Shown: positions 63,301-64,000 of the stretch, one piece after another
Position numbering within the stretch: position 1 is the stretch's first letter
Layout: the number at the start of each line of letters is the position of its first letter
DNA from: Aphelocoma coerulescens
Lineage: Eukaryota; Chordata; Aves; Passeriformes; Corvidae
Length of the DNA: 64,000 bases
Direction: 5' to 3'
Assembly (NCBI RefSeq): GCF_041296385.1
Contig: NC_091033.1
Span: 13,162,001 to 13,226,000, forward strand
Made by a program: the position numbers and the translations under genes
The notes under the pieces: model-generated
Seen by the model: the letters and a program-made list of their open reading frames with translations, nothing else
Database searches by the model: none
Told to the model about the DNA's origin: nothing

Positions 63301-64000
63301 CAATAAATCCCTGCAATCTCAGAGGAAAGAATTAATCTTACATAATTGGAGTTTTGTTTCAGGAAATGAATTTATACTAAGAGATTCAATCTCTTAATTA
63401 AAAAGATTTAGTGTGTTTGTGCTCCACTTAGCAGTTTTATTTGTTCTTTAATTTGCAGGAGTCCATACTGGGAAATAATTGAATGAAAATGCCAAGAGGA
63501 AAGGGATGTGCATACCAGGTCTGTGTGCAGACAAGAACCAGGATTTCTTGATCTATGCTACTGGTTTTGACTGTTACTGTTAAAAGCAGTCAAAACTAGT
63601 AGCAGAAAATCTTTGTATATGGCAGTTCTCTGTGTGCAAAATGAAATTCAACAGTGGGTTATCTCACGAGGCTGCTGTTAGTGCTGGAATCCAAGGAAGG
63701 AGCAGTTGGTAAATGCACTACTGGTATCACCAATGTAACAAAACCAAAGAGAGCAGGATAAGATTTCACACGTGGGAAACACTGCTTTAACAAGAGCCTT
63801 TTTCAAATGTCTTCCTCTCCTGATAAAAGATGAGGAAATTACTTGTAAATTAATTAAATTGTATTACATGAGGGAAAAAACAAGCTGCCATCTTTGTATT
63901 CTGCCAAGAGGAGGAAACCAGCATTGAGCTGTACTAGGTACAAAAAATGTCTGTATATTGAGAGTGATCCTGGGTTGAGCTTGTGTCCCAGTGCAGGAAT
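54325..64000. other. Gene-poor AT-rich region beyond SPO11
   Basis: No exon, RNA gene or intact transposon was recognised. By known synteny BMP7 should lie beyond the right edge, so distal enhancers are possible; the evenly AT-rich block at about 63000-63500 has that texture. Short low-complexity stretches: T/C run at about 56101-56133, alternating A- and C-runs at about 62578-62655, and (AC)8 at about 62964-62980. Confidence 0.55.
62578..62655. repeat. Low-complexity stretch of alternating A and C runs
   Basis: Runs of 5-8 A alternate with runs of 5-6 C (ACCCCCAAAAAACC type) over about 80 bp; the minus strand therefore has several G5-G6 blocks separated by T runs. Confidence 0.85.

Overview
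The window looks like a vertebrate nuclear genome, most likely a bird. Genes are split into short exons with GT-AG introns, promoters are CpG islands, intergenic spaces are compact, and no mammalian-type SINEs or long LINEs are recognisable. Three complete genes were reconstructed exon by exon. All lie on the minus strand, in the order (by rising coordinate) RBM38, RAE1, SPO11. From memory this is the vertebrate block BMP7-SPO11-RAE1-RBM38 (human 20q13), so the right edge should lead towards BMP7 and the left edge lies downstream of RBM38. The species cannot be fixed from the sequence alone.

Layout: 1-3.9 kb is intergenic, downstream of RBM38. RBM38 (4 coding exons, 215 aa) runs from a CpG island at about 17.7-19.15 kb down to its stop at 5051, with a probable 3'UTR to about 3.89 kb; intron 3 is 11.4 kb. 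19.2-31.48 kb is intergenic with a few exon-like or repeat-like curiosities. RAE1 (11 coding exons, 368 aa) spans 38447-32728, with a 3'UTR to about 31.49 kb and a CpG-island promoter at 38.62-39.18 kb holding a 10-bp-phased GC-box array and an NRF1-like site. SPO11 (13 coding exons, 385 aa) spans 51277-40223; its probable poly(A) site lies only a few hundred bases from the RAE1 CpG island. Upstream of SPO11 are a 60-bp-period minisatellite (about 51.46-52.01 kb) and an uninterrupted 119-copy CTTT microsatellite (53849-54324). 54.3-64 kb holds no recognisable gene.

Functions: RBM38 is an RRM protein controlling mRNA stability and splicing (a p53-pathway gene in mammals). RAE1 is a WD40 mRNA-export and spindle factor. 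SPO11 is the meiotic DNA double-strand-break transesterase. They share a neighbourhood, not a pathway.

The most interesting observation is SPO11 intron 7. It follows a 37-nt microexon, has a perfect U12-type donor (GTATCCTTT), a CCTTAAC branch-like motif 9 nt before the acceptor and no polypyrimidine tract, so it is probably removed by the minor spliceosome. No wholly new biological system was found.
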